Positions 19,959-29,899 of a DNA stretch of 64,000 bases are shown one piece after another. The DNA is from Pseudomonas fulva (GTDB lineage Bacteria; Pseudomonadota; Gammaproteobacteria; Pseudomonadales; Pseudomonadaceae), in the NCBI RefSeq assembly GCF_023517795.1, contig NZ_CP082928.1, positions 2,790,001 to 2,854,000 of the forward strand, given 5' to 3'. The notes beneath the pieces were generated by a model that worked only from the letters and a program-made list of their open reading frames with translations, searched no databases and was not told where the DNA came from. A program made the position numbers and the translations under genes. Within the stretch, counting starts at the first letter, position 1. The number at the start of each line of letters is the position of its first letter.

Positions 19959-21923
19959 TCAAACCCGAAACGCCTGCACGGCCTGGTCCAGCTGGCCGCT
20001 CAGCACCTGCAGCTCGACGCTCTGCGCGCGGCCCTGGCCGATGCGCTGCAGGTTGTCGCCGCCGAGTTGGTGAATGCGCTCGCTGTGATCGCGGATCTCG
20101 CTGACCGCGCCGCCCTGGTATGCCGTGGTCTCGGCGATGCGCGCCGCCATGCTGGTGATGGTACCGATGGCGCCGACGATCTCGTCCAGCGCACCGTCGG
20201 CGGTGCGCGCCTGTTCGGCGGTGGCTTCGGCGTGCTCGACCTGGCTGCGCATAGCCTGTACCGAGCTGTTGGCCGCCTGCTGCAGGCGGCCGATGACTTC
20301 CTGAATCTGCGCGGTGGCCGAGCTGGTTCGCAGGGATAGCGAGCGCACCTCATCGGCCACCACCGCGAAACCACGGCCCGCGTCGCCGGCCCGTGCCGCC
20401 TCGATGGCCGCATTGAGGGCCAGCAGGTTGGTCTGCTCGGCGACGCTGCGGATCACCGTCAGTACGCTGCCGATGGTGGCGGTTTCCGTGGCCAGGTGCT
20501 CGATCGCCTGGGCATTGCCCTGCACCTCGTCGACCAGTGCATGCAGGCCGGAAAGGCTGTTGCCGATGACCTTCTGGCCCTGGGCGAGGGCGCGGTCGGC
20601 GTTGCGGCTGGCGGTGGCGGTCTGGCTGGCGTCGTCGGCCACCTGCAGGATGGTCGCCTCCAGCTCGCTCAGGGCGTCGCGGATCTGCGCGGTATCGCTG
20701 GCCTGGCGTTCGGCGCCGTCGTGCAGGCCGCCGCTCAGCTCCGCCAGGGTATGGCTGGAGGCCGAAACCTGGGCAGCGTGCTGGTGAATGGTGCCCACCA
20801 GCTCGACCAGGTAGCGGCGCAGGCGATTGAGCGACTCCTCGATGTCGCGCAGTTCACGGGTGTTGGTGGCCAGGTGGACCTCGCCCGCGAAGTCGCCCGC
20901 GGCCCAGGCCGAGAGTGCCGGAACCAGGCGCTCGAGCAGGCGGCTGAGGCGCCGCTGCAGGGTGTCGATGAGCAGCGCGACGAGCAGGATCAGCCCCACC
21001 ATGACGCCGAGTATCAGCCGCGTTTCGCCCTGGATGCGACCATGCTCGGCGCGCACCCGGGGCTCCAGGGCGGTAAAGGATTGCTGCACCGCATCCAGGC
21101 GCGCGCGGGTGCTGGCGGCCAGCTGCGCACGTTGCTCGATCAGTGCCTGGGTGCGGGCCAGCTCGCCAGGGTAACGGCCGAGCAGGCCGTCGAATTCGCG
21201 CTTGAGGCTGATACCGCGGTCCTGCGCTTCGCTCTCCTGGCTGTCGTTGTCCAGACCCAGCAGGGAGGCGAAAGCATTGCCGCCTGAGGCCGCTTGCTCC
21301 GTGACGCCGAGCAGCGGCAGCTCGTTGATCCTCTTGGCCTGTACCTGCAGGGCCTGTACTTCACGCTCCACATCGGTGGCCAGTTCGGCACGCCCGCTGC
21401 TGACCAGCTTGGTGCGGGCCAGCGCCAGGCGGGCCAGGTGTTGCGAGGCATCGAAGAGCGCGGGGCGGTAGGCGTCGGCGGCATCGCTACGGGCCTCGTC
21501 GGCGTAGCGCGCGAGCCCCGTCAGCGCATCGGCCATTTCCCGTTCGGCCTGGATCAGCAGCCCCTGTGGATCGCCGGACAGCTTGCCGGCCGCCAGCAGT
21601 TGTTCGGCGGCGAAGGCTTTCAGCTCGCCCAGGCTGTTGCCCAGATCGCCGGCGAGGTCGCTTGGCAGTTCGTCGACATTGGCCTGCAGTGCGTCCAGGT
21701 TCTGGAGGGCGGCGCTATGGCGCAAGGCATCGCCGCTTTCCAGGTAGCCAAGAATGTTGCCGGCCGCCTCGCGTTGGAATTGCTGGGCGAGTTCCAGGTA
21801 CTGCTCCATCAGCACATAGGGGCGCTCCAGTGCCCGCTGCGACCACCACAAGGTGCAGGCCAGGGCAATGCCGATGCCGACCAGCAGGAGGGTGTTGAGA
21901 TTGGTGAGGGATTTGAGGCGCAT
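19959..21923 (-). CDS. Methyl-accepting chemotaxis protein
   Basis: This 654-residue chemoreceptor has TM1 near residues 10-27 and a periplasmic helical region of about 285 residues. TM2 lies near 315-335 ([16 protein letters not shown]), followed by a HAMP-like linker and a long signalling coiled coil. The conserved hairpin tip reads [19 protein letters not shown], with [13 protein letters not shown] next to it. The long helical sensor lacks a recognisable PAS or Cache fold, so the ligand is unknown. It is monocistronic on the minus strand. Confidence 0.92.
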   Translation of the reverse strand: MRLKSLTNLNTLLLVGIGIALACTLWWSQRALERPYVLMEQYLELAQQFQREAAGNILGYLESGDALRHSAALQNLDALQANVDELPSDLAGDLGNSLGELKAFAAEQLLAAGKLSGDPQGLLIQAEREMADALTGLARYADEARSDAADAYRPALFDASQHLARLALARTKLVSSGRAELATDVEREVQALQVQAKRINELPLLGVTEQAASGGNAFASLLGLDNDSQESEAQDRGISLKREFDGLLGRYPGELARTQALIEQRAQLAASTRARLDAVQQSFTALEPRVRAEHGRIQGETRLILGVMVGLILLVALLIDTLQRRLSRLLERLVPALSAWAAGDFAGEVHLATNTRELRDIEESLNRLRRYLVELVGTIHQHAAQVSASSHTLAELSGGLHDGAERQASDTAQIRDALSELEATILQVADDASQTATASRNADRALAQGQKVIGNSLSGLHALVDEVQGNAQAIEHLATETATIGSVLTVIRSVAEQTNLLALNAAIEAARAGDAGRGFAVVADEVRSLSLRTSSATAQIQEVIGRLQQAANSSVQAMRSQVEHAEATAEQARTADGALDEIVGAIGTITSMAARIAETTAYQGGAVSEIRDHSERIHQLGGDNLQRIGQGRAQSVELQVLSGQLDQAVQAFRV

Positions 21924-22040
21924 GGGCTCGCTTGACGTCCGATCGGTGATGGCACTGCGCCATGCAGTGCGGTCTGATCGGTACGTTATGGCGGCTTTGT
22001 GACAAGGTGGTTACGCCCGGGGGCGCGTCGCCCTGTGAGG

Positions 22041-22067
22041 CCCGGCGACCGACATGCGGTCGCCGGG
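22041..22067 (-). terminator. Perfect 11-bp stem-loop after the diguanylate cyclase gene
   Basis: CCCGGCGACCG and CGGTCGCCGGG (22041-22051 and 22057-22067) pair perfectly around a five-base loop, 13 bp beyond the stop of the GGDEF gene on the minus strand. No T-run follows. It could be a T-less terminator, an mRNA-stabilising hairpin or a small dispersed repeat. Confidence 0.45.
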
Positions 22068-22079
22068 CACTAGCCGAAT

Positions 22080-23693
22080 TCACCCATAGATTTCGACGCG
22101 GTTGCGGCCACCGTTCTTGGCGCGGTACAGGGCCTCGTCGGCACGCTGCGACAGGAGCTTGCTGTCGGCGTCATCGACCATTTCGGCAATGCCGCAGCTA
22201 AAGGTGCAGCTCAGGTCGTGGGGGTGGGCCGGGTAGTGGATCTCGGCGAACCGCGCGCGGACTTCGTCCAGTACCCTGGTTGCCGTCTGCGCATCGGTGT
22301 TGGGCATCACCACGGCGAATTCCTCGCCGCCATAACGGCCGATGCAGTCGCTCTTGCGCAGGCGCTGCTTGAGGAACAACGCCAGGCTCTTGATCACCCG
22401 GTCGCCCATGGGATGGCCGTAGTTGTCGTTGACCTTCTTGAAGTAATCGATATCAATCATCGCGAAGCTCAGCGGCTGCTCGTCGCGCTGGGCGCGAAAG
22501 CGCGCATCCTCGAGCAGCTGCAGGGTGTGGGTATGGTTGAACAGCCCGGTCAGGCTGTCGCGTACCATGCGTGCCTTGAGGCTGCGTGCGCGGTCGGCGC
22601 GGTTGCGTACGGTGGCGATCAGGTGGCGGGGCTTGATCGGCTTGGTGAGAAAGTCGTCGCCGCCCTCGCTCATCGCATCGAGCTGCTTGTCCAGATCGTC
22701 CTCGGCGGACAGGTAGATGATCGGCACGCTGACGTAGCGGTCGTTATGGCGGATCACCTGGGCCAGCTCGGTGCCGTTGCAGGCCGGCATGTACATGTCG
22801 AGGATGATCAGGTCCGGCTGGAACTCGGCCAGCTCGTCCATCGCCTGGATCGGCTCGGTGAGCGTGCGGGTGACGATGCCGGCGCTGTTGAGCACCCGCT
22901 CGGTGTGGGTGGCCTGGGCGCGGGAATCGTCGACGATCAGCACGCGGTAGGGCTCGTACTGGGCCACGTGGGTCAGCACCTCGATGCGTTCGAGCAGGCT
23001 CGAGGCGTCCATGGAGCCGGTAAAGAACTCGCGCCCGCCGGCACGCACCGCCGCCAGGCGGGTTGGGGTGTCGGTGTCTTCGTGGCTGTAGAACAGCACC
23101 GGGATCTTTTCCTGCAGGCCTTCCTGAACCGCCTGGGCCAGTTGCAGACCGTTGCCGGCGCCGGCGAAATCGATCTCCATGACGATGGCCGCCGGATGGC
23201 GCTCGAGCATGGCGGCGCGAAAGGCGTTGGCGGTATCCAGCGGCTTGGCGTTCATGCCGAAGAACTCGAGTTGCTGAGCCAGGCGTTCGGCGCGCTCCAG
23301 GTGCTGCAGGGCCAGGTACACGGGTTTGCGCAACGGCGGCAGGGTGGTGTGCTCGAAACGGTCGCCGTGGCGCAGGCCGGTGCGCGACAGGCGCTGCATC
23401 AACTGGTTGAGTTCGCTGATCACTTCGCTGTTGAGGCGGCCCCGGTTGGCGCCCACCACGCCCAGGCAGGCGACGATGCGCGTACCCAGCTCACGGTGCT
23501 CGACCTGCTCGAAACGCTCGGCATACCGTTGCAGCAGCTGCGCGGCCTCCTGCAGTTCCTGCATGCCGGCGTCGTTCCATTCGCCCCGTTGCAGGCGCAG
23601 CCACACTTCCAGAACCTGGCGGGCCTGGTGGATCACCCGCTGGGCGAAATGCTGTTTGAGCCGGTCGCGGCTGGGGTCTTCTTGCTCGGTCAT
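22080..23693 (-). CDS. Response-regulator diguanylate cyclase
   Basis: This 537-residue soluble protein starts with about 140 helical residues (possibly Hpt-like but with no clear histidine motif). A degenerate receiver follows around 145-250 (VMEIDFAGAGNG). A full receiver has VLIVDDSRAQ and phospho-Asp in LIILDMYMPACNG. The C-terminal GGDEF domain has DIDYFKKVNDNYGHPMGD and the catalytic RYGGEEFAVVMPN. It should make cyclic di-GMP when phosphorylated. No RxxD inhibitory site is obvious directly before GGEEF. It stands alone, and its cognate kinase is not adjacent. Confidence 0.92.
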   Translation of the reverse strand: MTEQEDPSRDRLKQHFAQRVIHQARQVLEVWLRLQRGEWNDAGMQELQEAAQLLQRYAERFEQVEHRELGTRIVACLGVVGANRGRLNSEVISELNQLMQRLSRTGLRHGDRFEHTTLPPLRKPVYLALQHLERAERLAQQLEFFGMNAKPLDTANAFRAAMLERHPAAIVMEIDFAGAGNGLQLAQAVQEGLQEKIPVLFYSHEDTDTPTRLAAVRAGGREFFTGSMDASSLLERIEVLTHVAQYEPYRVLIVDDSRAQATHTERVLNSAGIVTRTLTEPIQAMDELAEFQPDLIILDMYMPACNGTELAQVIRHNDRYVSVPIIYLSAEDDLDKQLDAMSEGGDDFLTKPIKPRHLIATVRNRADRARSLKARMVRDSLTGLFNHTHTLQLLEDARFRAQRDEQPLSFAMIDIDYFKKVNDNYGHPMGDRVIKSLALFLKQRLRKSDCIGRYGGEEFAVVMPNTDAQTATRVLDEVRARFAEIHYPAHPHDLSCTFSCGIAEMVDDADSKLLSQRADEALYRAKNGGRNRVEIYG

Positions 23694-24016
23694 GGCCTGT
23701 CGATCTGCATGTGGCGGCGTGGGGCTGATTGTGATGGCCTCATGCTATCACTGGGGGGTTATTTTGCCATTCCTTTGACGCCAGTGTTGTGAATCGCCCC
23801 GCACCCTTGGCCATGCTATCGGTAGATGCTGCGCCCAGGCCGATGACTCCGGCCGGTCACGTCGTGAATAGCTTGCTGCGCTGCGCAGCGAGGCAGCCTT
23901 CCCTTATAGTGGCAGCGTAGCTTCGATGCAGGCCATGGGGCGGCCAAGTATTAGCGCAACCCTCCCATGGCCCTGTGGTCGAAGCCCTGTACGTCGTTGA
24001 TCAAAGGATAATCGCC
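23694..24016. other. 323-bp intergenic region with inverted repeats
   Basis: No gene is seen here. Perfect 9-bp arms GGCCATGGG (23931-23939) and CCCATGGCC (23964-23972) lie 45 bp before the DUF2333 start. A 12-bp palindrome CGCTGCGCAGCG lies at 23879-23890, and a TTATAGT box at about 23903 could be a -10 element, though no good -35 is spaced for it. The region should hold divergent promoters for the diguanylate cyclase and DUF2333 genes. Confidence 0.4.
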
Positions 24017-25084
24017 ATGCTCGATTGGAAGAACCGCACCACCGGCACCGCCCATGCCGATGACGGTGCCAGCACGGGGACTCGCCGTCGTCTTGGCGGC
24101 GGGCTCGGCCGTGTCATCGTCGGCTTGCTGGGTATCTATCTGCTGGTGGCGCTGGTCGTCGGCTGGTGGTGGAGCCAGGAGCCGGACCTGTTCCCGGTAC
24201 AGCAGCGCGTGCAGGCTGCGGCGGAAAGCAGCCAGCGTCAGGTGGTCAACGGCTACACCACGGTGGAAACCCTCAAGCAGGTCGCCCAGACCCTGCTCGA
24301 CAAGCCGGGTGGCTACCTGGCCAACGACCTGGCCCCGCCGGGCCTGTGGCTCGACAACATGCCGAGCTGGGAATACGGCGTGCTGGTGCAGGTGCGTGAT
24401 TTCTCCCGCGCGCTGCGCAAGGATTTCGCCCGCTCGCAATCGCAATCCACCGAGGATGGCGACCTGGCCCGCGCCGAGCCGCGCTTCAACTTCGACCATC
24501 GCAGCTGGGCGCTGCCGGCCGCCGAGTCCGAGTACCGCGAAGGCATCAACTCGCTGGATCGCTACCTCGCTCGCCTGTCCGAGCCGGGCCAGGGCGGCGC
24601 ACGTTTCTATACCCGTGCCGACAACCTGAACAACTGGTTCGGTGATGTCGCCACCCGCCTGGGCTCGCTGTCCCAGCGCCTGTCGGCCAGCGTCGGCCAG
24701 GTGCGCCTGAACACCGAGGTGACCGAGACCACCGAGCTGGCCGAAGGCCAGGTGCCGGAGGTGACCGAGCGCACCTACGAAACCCCGTGGCTGCAGATCG
24801 ACAACGTGTTCTACGAAGCACGCGGTCAGGCCTGGGCGCTGTCCCACCTGCTGCGCGCCATCGAAGTCGATTTCGCCGACGTGCTGGCCAAGAAGAACGC
24901 CACCGTCAGTGTGCGGCAGATCATCCGCGAACTGGAGGCCGCCCAGGCCACGCTGTGGAGCCCCATGGTGCTCAACGGCAGCGGCTACGGCATCCTCGCC
25001 AACCACTCGCTGGTGATGGCCAACTACATCTCGCGGGCCAACGCCGCGGTGATCGACCTGCGTCAGCTGCTGTCCCAGGGCTGA
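24017..25084 (+). CDS. DUF2333 family membrane-anchored protein
   Basis: The product has 355 residues from the ATG at 24017, with AAGGA nine bases upstream. One N-terminal membrane span (IVGLLGIYLLVALVVGWWW) is followed by a periplasmic helical domain. The pattern GYTTVETLKQVAQTLLDKPGGYLAND, DNMPSWEYGVLVQVRDFSRALR and RADNLNNWFGDVATRLGSLSQRLSASVG is that of DUF2333, a proteobacterial envelope family of unknown role. It is followed 3 bp later by the NUDIX gene, so the two are probably co-transcribed. Confidence 0.82.
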   Translation: MLDWKNRTTGTAHADDGASTGTRRRLGGGLGRVIVGLLGIYLLVALVVGWWWSQEPDLFPVQQRVQAAAESSQRQVVNGYTTVETLKQVAQTLLDKPGGYLANDLAPPGLWLDNMPSWEYGVLVQVRDFSRALRKDFARSQSQSTEDGDLARAEPRFNFDHRSWALPAAESEYREGINSLDRYLARLSEPGQGGARFYTRADNLNNWFGDVATRLGSLSQRLSASVGQVRLNTEVTETTELAEGQVPEVTERTYETPWLQIDNVFYEARGQAWALSHLLRAIEVDFADVLAKKNATVSVRQIIRELEAAQATLWSPMVLNGSGYGILANHSLVMANYISRANAAVIDLRQLLSQG

Positions 25085-25087
25085 TTG

Positions 25088-25621
25088 ATGGCCGTTGCCA
25101 GCGCCGAGGTGGCGCATCGCGCTGCCTCGGATGCCGAGCTGATCGCCTGGGTCGATGAACAGGACCGTGTGCTTGGCGCCCTGCCACGCGCCGAACTGCG
25201 TAGCCGCGGCCTGATCGGCCGCGGCACCTTCATTCTTCTATTCAACGCTGCCGGTGAGCTGTGTGTGCACCGCCGCACCCTGAGCAAGGCAGTGTATCCC
25301 GGTTATTGGGATATTGCCGCCGGTGGCATGGTGGCGGCCGGTGAAAGCTACGCACTGTCGGCCGAGCGCGAGCTGGCCGAAGAGCTGGGTATCCGCGATG
25401 CGGTGCTGCGTGACCATGGGCGTTTCTTCTTCGATCAGCCGGAGAACCGTATCTGGTGCGGGGTGTTTTCAGCGGTTTCCGATGCGCCGCTGGTGCTGCA
25501 GCCCGAAGAGGTTCTGGAGGCGCGCTTCATGAGTCTCGAAGCCGCGCAGCGCGATATCGAGCTTAAGCCCTACTGTCCCGACTCGCTCGTGGCGCTGCAG
25601 CACTATCTCGCCAATCGCTGA
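25088..25621 (+). CDS. NUDIX hydrolase (YfcD-like)
   Basis: The product has 177 residues from the ATG at 25088, which follows the DUF2333 stop directly. The NUDIX box is intact: GGMVAAGESYALSAERELAE plus ELGI, with the catalytic RELAEE. The N-terminal W-V-DEQD-x-V-LGALPRAELRSRGLIGRGTFILL and HRRTLSKAVYPGYWDIAAGG pattern is that of the isopentenyl-diphosphate-isomerase-like YfcD group. It should hydrolyse a nucleoside diphosphate derivative, but the substrate is not known. Confidence 0.87.
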   Translation: MAVASAEVAHRAASDAELIAWVDEQDRVLGALPRAELRSRGLIGRGTFILLFNAAGELCVHRRTLSKAVYPGYWDIAAGGMVAAGESYALSAERELAEELGIRDAVLRDHGRFFFDQPENRIWCGVFSAVSDAPLVLQPEEVLEARFMSLEAAQRDIELKPYCPDSLVALQHYLANR

Positions 25622-25635
25622 TCACTCCGCGGGGT

Positions 25636-25658
25636 CGCCAATCCATCAGGGGTTGGCG
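25636..25658 (+). terminator. Stem-loop after the NUDIX gene
   Basis: CGCCAATCC (25636-25644) pairs with GGGTTGGCG (25650-25658), nine pairs including one T-G, around a five-base loop. It lies 14 bp past the stop and is followed by a moderately T-rich CATTTCGCTTCTT. It is a plausible rho-independent terminator of the DUF2333-NUDIX pair. Confidence 0.5.
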
Positions 25659-25730
25659 CATTTCGCTTCTTAGCATTGCCGGCCTTTGTCGTTACACTGC
25701 GCCGCTCCCATCCACTGAGGAAAAAACGCG

Positions 25731-26102
25731 GTGGCCAAGAAAACCTCTTCATTCGCCGGCCTCGGTGGCCTGGTGTTCTCCACGGACGCAGGCCGGCATT
25801 GCCCGGATTGCTCGCAGCCGGTGGACGCCTGCACCTGTTCGCGCACGACGATTCCCGAGGGCGATGGCATTGCCCGGGTGCGCCGCGAGACCAAGGGCCG
25901 CGGCGGCAAGACGGTGACCACCATCGGCGGCGTGCCGCTGGGCGAAGAACCGCTCAAGGAGCTGGCCTCGGCCTTGAAGAAACGCTGCGGCTGCGGTGGC
26001 TCGCTCAAGGATGGCGTGATCGAGATCCAGGGCGACCATGTCGAACTGCTGCTCGCCGAACTGCTCAAGCGCGGGTTCAAGGCCAAGAAATCCGGTGGCT
26101 GA
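25731..26102 (+). CDS. yciH: Sui1/eIF1-like translation factor
   Basis: This 123-residue protein starts at a GTG. An N-terminal zinc-ribbon-like segment (HCPDCSQPVDACTC) is followed by the SUI1 fold: VRRETKGRGGKTVTTIGG, LKKRCGCGGSLKDGVIEIQGDH and a C-terminal RGFKAKKSGG. Bacterial YciH proteins are homologues of eukaryotic eIF1 and can influence start-codon selection. It appears monocistronic. It is one of the more secure small genes here because both the Cys cluster and the SUI1 core are complete. Confidence 0.9.
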   Translation: MAKKTSSFAGLGGLVFSTDAGRHCPDCSQPVDACTCSRTTIPEGDGIARVRRETKGRGGKTVTTIGGVPLGEEPLKELASALKKRCGCGGSLKDGVIEIQGDHVELLLAELLKRGFKAKKSGG

Positions 26103-26235
26103 ACGTCGCCGCCCAGTGACGCTTTAAACTTACTCGCTGCTCGGCCAGTCCATTGCCGAGCAACCGTCATTTCCAGGCTCTATGCTCGCCCGACCTTTTC
26201 GACAGCATCAGCCTATCTGCAACAGGGGAACCTCG

Positions 26236-28149
26236 ATGGCCGCACGACGCACACGCAAGGACGATGGAAGCCAATGGACCGTAGGCGACAGCCGCAGTGT
26301 CTATGGCATCCGCCACTGGGGCGCCGGCTACTTCTCGATCAACGATGCGGGCCGCGTCGAAGTGCGCCCCAACGGGCCTGACAGCACGCCCATCGACCTC
26401 CATGAGCAGGTCGAGGAGCTGCGCCAGAGCGGCCTGTCGCTGCCACTGCTGGTGCGCTTCCCGGACATCCTGCAGGACCGCGTGCGCAAGCTGACCGGCG
26501 CCTTCGATGCCAGCATCGCGCGCCTGGAATACGGCAATCGCTACACCGCGCTGTACCCCATCAAGGTCAACCAGCAGGAAGCGGTGGTGGAGAACATCAT
26601 CGCCACCGAAAACGTTTCCATTGGCCTGGAAGCCGGCTCCAAGCCCGAGCTGCTGGCCGTGCTGGCACTGGCGCCGAAGGGCGGCACCATCGTCTGCAAC
26701 GGCTACAAGGACCGCGAATTCATCCGCCTGGCGCTGATGGGCCAGAAACTCGGCCACAACGTGTTCATCGTCATCGAGAAGGAGTCGGAAGTCGCCCTGG
26801 TGATCGACGAGGCCGCCGAACTCAAGGTGGCGCCGCAGATCGGCCTGCGCGTGCGACTGTCGTCCCTGGCATCGAGCAAGTGGGCGGACACCGGCGGCGA
26901 GAAGTCCAAGTTCGGCCTGTCCGCCGCGCAGCTGCTGTCGGTGGTCGAGCGCTTCCGCAAGGCCGGCCTGGATCAGGGCATCCGCCTGCTGCACTTCCAT
27001 ATGGGCTCGCAGATCGCCAATATCGCTGATTACCGCAAGGGTTTCCGCGAAGCCATCCGCTATTACGGCGAGCTGCGTGCCCTCGGCCTGCCGGTCGACC
27101 ATATCGACGTCGGCGGCGGCCTGGGCGTCGACTACGACGGCACCCACTCGCGCAACGCCAGCTCGATCAACTACGACATGGAAGACTACGCCGACGCGGT
27201 GGTCGACATGCTCAAGGAATTCTGCGACCGCCAGGAGATCCCCCACCCGCACATCTTCTCGGAAAGCGGCCGGGCGATGACCGCGCACCACGCCGTGCTG
27301 CTGGTGCAGGTGACCGACGTGGAGCGCCACAACGACGACGTGCCGGCAATCGACCGCAGCATCGAGCAGCCCGAAGTGCTGCAGGTGCTGATCGACCTGC
27401 TCGACGACAGCGACCCGGAAATGGTCGCCGAAACCTACTGGCGCGCCACCCACTACGTCAGCGAGGCGGCCGGACAATACTCCGCCGGCAAGCTCGACCT
27501 GCCCCAGAAGGCCCTGGCCGAGCAGTGCTACTTCTCCATCTGCCGTCGCCTGTACAACCAGCTCAAGGCGCGCCAGCGTTCCCACCGCCAGGTGCTCGAC
27601 GAGCTCAACGACAAGCTGGCCGACAAGTACATCTGCAACTTCTCGGTATTCCAGAGCCTGCCGGACACCTGGGCCATCGGGCAGATCCTGCCGATCCTGC
27701 CGCTCAACCGCCTGGACGAGGAGCCGCTGCGCCGCGCCGTGCTGCAGGACCTGACCTGTGACTCGGACGGCAAGATCAACCAGTACGTCGACGAGCAGTC
27801 CATCGAGACCAGCCTGCCGGTGCACGAGCTGCGTGATGGCGAGGACTACGTGCTAGGGATCTTCCTGGTCGGTGCCTACCAGGAAATTCTCGGCGATATG
27901 CACAACCTGTTCGGTGACACCGACTCGGTGAACATCTACCAGAACGCCGACGGCAGCATCTACCACGCCGGTATCGAGACCCATGACACCATCGAGGACA
28001 TGCTGCGCTATGTGCACCTGTCGCCCGAGGAGCTGATGACCCACTACCGCGACAAGGTGGCCAGTGCGCGCATCAGCGCCCGCGAGCGTACCCAGTTCCT
28101 CGACGCCCTGCGCCTGGGGCTGACGCGCTCTTCGTACCTGTCGTACTGA
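26236..28149 (+). CDS. speA: Biosynthetic arginine decarboxylase
   Basis: The product has 637 residues from the ATG at 26236. It is a PLP enzyme of the alanine-racemase fold. The Schiff-base lysine is in [17 protein letters not shown], with [30 protein letters not shown] and a C-terminal active-site Cys region near [13 protein letters not shown]. It converts arginine to agmatine for putrescine synthesis. The N-terminal [23 protein letters not shown] is diagnostic. It is well separated from the upstream genes and followed by a DUF4174 gene 51 bp away. Confidence 0.95.
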   Translation: MAARRTRKDDGSQWTVGDSRSVYGIRHWGAGYFSINDAGRVEVRPNGPDSTPIDLHEQVEELRQSGLSLPLLVRFPDILQDRVRKLTGAFDASIARLEYGNRYTALYPIKVNQQEAVVENIIATENVSIGLEAGSKPELLAVLALAPKGGTIVCNGYKDREFIRLALMGQKLGHNVFIVIEKESEVALVIDEAAELKVAPQIGLRVRLSSLASSKWADTGGEKSKFGLSAAQLLSVVERFRKAGLDQGIRLLHFHMGSQIANIADYRKGFREAIRYYGELRALGLPVDHIDVGGGLGVDYDGTHSRNASSINYDMEDYADAVVDMLKEFCDRQEIPHPHIFSESGRAMTAHHAVLLVQVTDVERHNDDVPAIDRSIEQPEVLQVLIDLLDDSDPEMVAETYWRATHYVSEAAGQYSAGKLDLPQKALAEQCYFSICRRLYNQLKARQRSHRQVLDELNDKLADKYICNFSVFQSLPDTWAIGQILPILPLNRLDEEPLRRAVLQDLTCDSDGKINQYVDEQSIETSLPVHELRDGEDYVLGIFLVGAYQEILGDMHNLFGDTDSVNIYQNADGSIYHAGIETHDTIEDMLRYVHLSPEELMTHYRDKVASARISARERTQFLDALRLGLTRSSYLSY

Positions 28150-28200
28150 GGGCATCCGCATCGCTGAGCGGCGGGCGCGATCCCGCCCGGAGGAGAGGCC

Positions 28201-28620
28201 ATGAAGCGTTTCGCGACTCTGCTGCTCTCGGCCCTGCCGTTGCTGGCCCAGGCCAGCGAGGATCCGCTGCAGGCCGAGCGCTGGAAGACCCGCCCGTTGA
28301 TCGTGTTGGCGGCCAGCGCCGATGACCCGTTGCTGGCGCGGGTGCAGGCCGCGCTGCGCGAGCCGGCCAACCGCGAGGCGTTCGTCGAGCGCGACATGGT
28401 GCTCTACACGGTGGTCGGCCAGCAGGGCCGGCGCAATGAGCAGCCCCTGGAGGCCATCGCCACCAAGCGCCTGCTGCTGGCGCTGGACGCCGGCAATGCC
28501 CGGCCCCAGGTGATTCTGGTCGGCAAGGACGGCGGCAAGAAGATCCAGCAGGGCGCCGATGCGGACTTGCAGGCGATCTTCCGGACCATCGACCGCATGC
28601 CCATGCGGCAGAACGAATAG
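28201..28620 (+). CDS. DUF4174 family secreted protein
   Basis: This 139-residue protein has a cleavable signal peptide (FATLLLSALPLLAQAS). The mature part fits DUF4174: WKTRPLIVLAASADDPLLARVQ, then FVERDMVLYTVVG and PQVILVGKDGGKK. The fold is thioredoxin-like, without redox cysteines. It should be periplasmic, and its function is unknown. The start is preceded by AGGAG. A small GC-rich hairpin (GGCGGG/CCCGCC, 28170-28187) lies between it and speA. Confidence 0.82.
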   Translation: MKRFATLLLSALPLLAQASEDPLQAERWKTRPLIVLAASADDPLLARVQAALREPANREAFVERDMVLYTVVGQQGRRNEQPLEAIATKRLLLALDAGNARPQVILVGKDGGKKIQQGADADLQAIFRTIDRMPMRQNE

Positions 28621-28694
28621 CCCGAACGCTCACAACATGGACCAATGAGGTTGTAGCGTCTTGGCTCTATTGAGCAGGCCGGGTGGTGAGTAAT

Positions 28695-28724
28695 CTGGCG
28701 TCCATTCGATGGCGAGGACGCCAG
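28695..28724 (+). promoter_or_regulatory. Hairpin covering the ribosome site of the truncated AhpD-like gene
   Basis: CTGGCGTCC (28695-28703) and GGACGCCAG (28716-28724) are perfect 9-bp arms with a 12-base loop. The 3' arm ends one base before the ATG at 28726 and contains the only ribosome-site-like GAGG. In mRNA this would hide the start. It may be a control hairpin or a leftover repeat. Confidence 0.45.
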
Positions 28725-28725
28725 C

Positions 28726-28989
28726 ATGGCTGACTCCGTTACCCTGCGCGGCGTGCAGGATCCGGCCCCGTGCCTGGCCGGCTGGCGCATCAGCAGCCAT
28801 TTCGATGAAGCCGAACGTGCCGCGCTGGCCTGGGCGGAATCGCTGACCGACATCGCCCACAGCCATGCGCCGGATGAGGTGTTCGAGCCGCTCAAGGCGC
28901 ACTTCACCGATTCGCAGATCAGCGACCTGACCTTCGCCATATCGCTGATGAATGCCTTCAATCGGTTGGCGATCGGCATGCGGCAGTAG
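28726..28989 (+). pseudogene. C-terminal fragment of an AhpD/carboxymuconolactone decarboxylase-like protein
   Basis: The 87-residue frame matches only the C-terminal third of AhpD-like proteins: WRISSHFDEAERAALAWAESLTDIAHSHAP, then the terminal helix DLTFAISLMNAFNRLAIGMRQ. The upstream part with the redox C-x-x-C and proton-relay His is missing, and the first 18 residues are unlike the family. It is probably a remnant of a deletion. An expressed short protein is possible but its start is buried in a hairpin. Confidence 0.55.
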
Positions 28990-29032
28990 GAATAGTTGAT
29001 CGGCAGCCCATGGCTGACGAATGGGGAGCGGC

Positions 29033-29056
29033 CATGCCCGCGAAATCTCGGGCATG
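29033..29056. repeat. Inverted repeat in the gap before nrtR
   Basis: CATGCCCG (29033-29040) and CGGGCATG (29049-29056) are perfect arms around an eight-base loop. There is no T-run on either side. It lies between the convergent AhpD-like remnant and nrtR and resembles a short REP half. Confidence 0.4.
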
Positions 29057-29188
29057 AGCGAGGAACTCCTGCCTGTTTCCAATAGATCAATTCAGGTGCT
29101 GGTTTGATTCGCCAGGCTAGGGGCTCTGTCCGCAATTCGCCGGCATGAACCAGGCGTCCCCGCCCGCTTCCACAGGTACGGATCCGGA

Positions 29189-29899
29189 TCAGCTGCTCGC
29201 CCGATCCGCCAACAGACTTCGGTCGAATACGAACACGCCCTCGGCTTGCTCGGTCAGCGCCCACAACTGCTGGGGGCGGCCCATCTTCGGGAAGTTCTTC
29301 TCGCCGGTATCGCGAATCCAGCCGGCGTCCTTCATCTTTTCCAGGCGCTTGCGCAGCGAGGTGTTGTTGATCGTCGTGCCCAGGCACGCCTGGGCGGCGT
29401 TCAGGGCGTCGAGTACGGTGAAACGCGGCGGCGCCAGGTACAGTGGCAGGCTGGTGTAGACGGATTTGCCGGCCAGGCGCTCGACGCTCAGGCGCACCAG
29501 CTGCCCGTGGTCGAAGGGCAGGGCGAGGCGGCCGTTCAGCACTTCGTCGAGCGGTGCGAAACGCAGGCCGTCGTCGGCGGTTTCGGTATCCGGTGCCAGC
29601 AGGGCCAGGTAGTAGGTGCTCATCGACCAGCCACGGGGGTCACGCTCGGCACTGCCTTCGGTGCCGACCTGTTCGAGGTGGCGCGGCAGCACCTGGGCCT
29701 TGTCGCGCAACACGCGATGGGCAGCGGCTTCCAGGTTGGCGTCGCGGGTGCTGCCATTGACGATCACCCCCGGCAGCGCCCACTGGCCCAGAAACGGTTC
29801 GCGCTCGCGGCGGTGCAGCAGCACATGCAGCCCGCGGCTCTCGGCATCCATGCGCAGGGCGATCAGATCCACGCTTGCCAGTACCTCAACAGAACTCAA
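29189..29899 (-). CDS. nrtR: NUDIX-related transcriptional regulator of NAD metabolism
   Basis: This 236-residue protein has an N-terminal NUDIX-like domain and a C-terminal winged helix (TSLRKRLEKMKDAGWIRDTGEKN, then GRPQQLWALT). The NUDIX box has lost its catalytic glutamates (AAHRVLRDKAQV where RExxEE would be), as expected for a regulator that binds ADP-ribose or related NAD metabolites without hydrolysing them. It starts at TTG (29899) with AGGAGGT seven bases upstream. That TTG overlaps the nadD stop in a TTGA junction. It should repress the divergent NAD genes. The order matches the P. aeruginosa PA4916-4920 region. Confidence 0.92.
   Translation of the reverse strand: MSSVEVLASVDLIALRMDAESRGLHVLLHRREREPFLGQWALPGVIVNGSTRDANLEAAAHRVLRDKAQVLPRHLEQVGTEGSAERDPRGWSMSTYYLALLAPDTETADDGLRFAPLDEVLNGRLALPFDHGQLVRLSVERLAGKSVYTSLPLYLAPPRFTVLDALNAAQACLGTTINNTSLRKRLEKMKDAGWIRDTGEKNFPKMGRPQQLWALTEQAEGVFVFDRSLLADRASS

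Noticed and set aside
23894..24000. Sigma-70 promoter around TTATAGT
   Set aside because: No acceptable -35 box lies 16-18 bases upstream, so I did not list it as a promoter.
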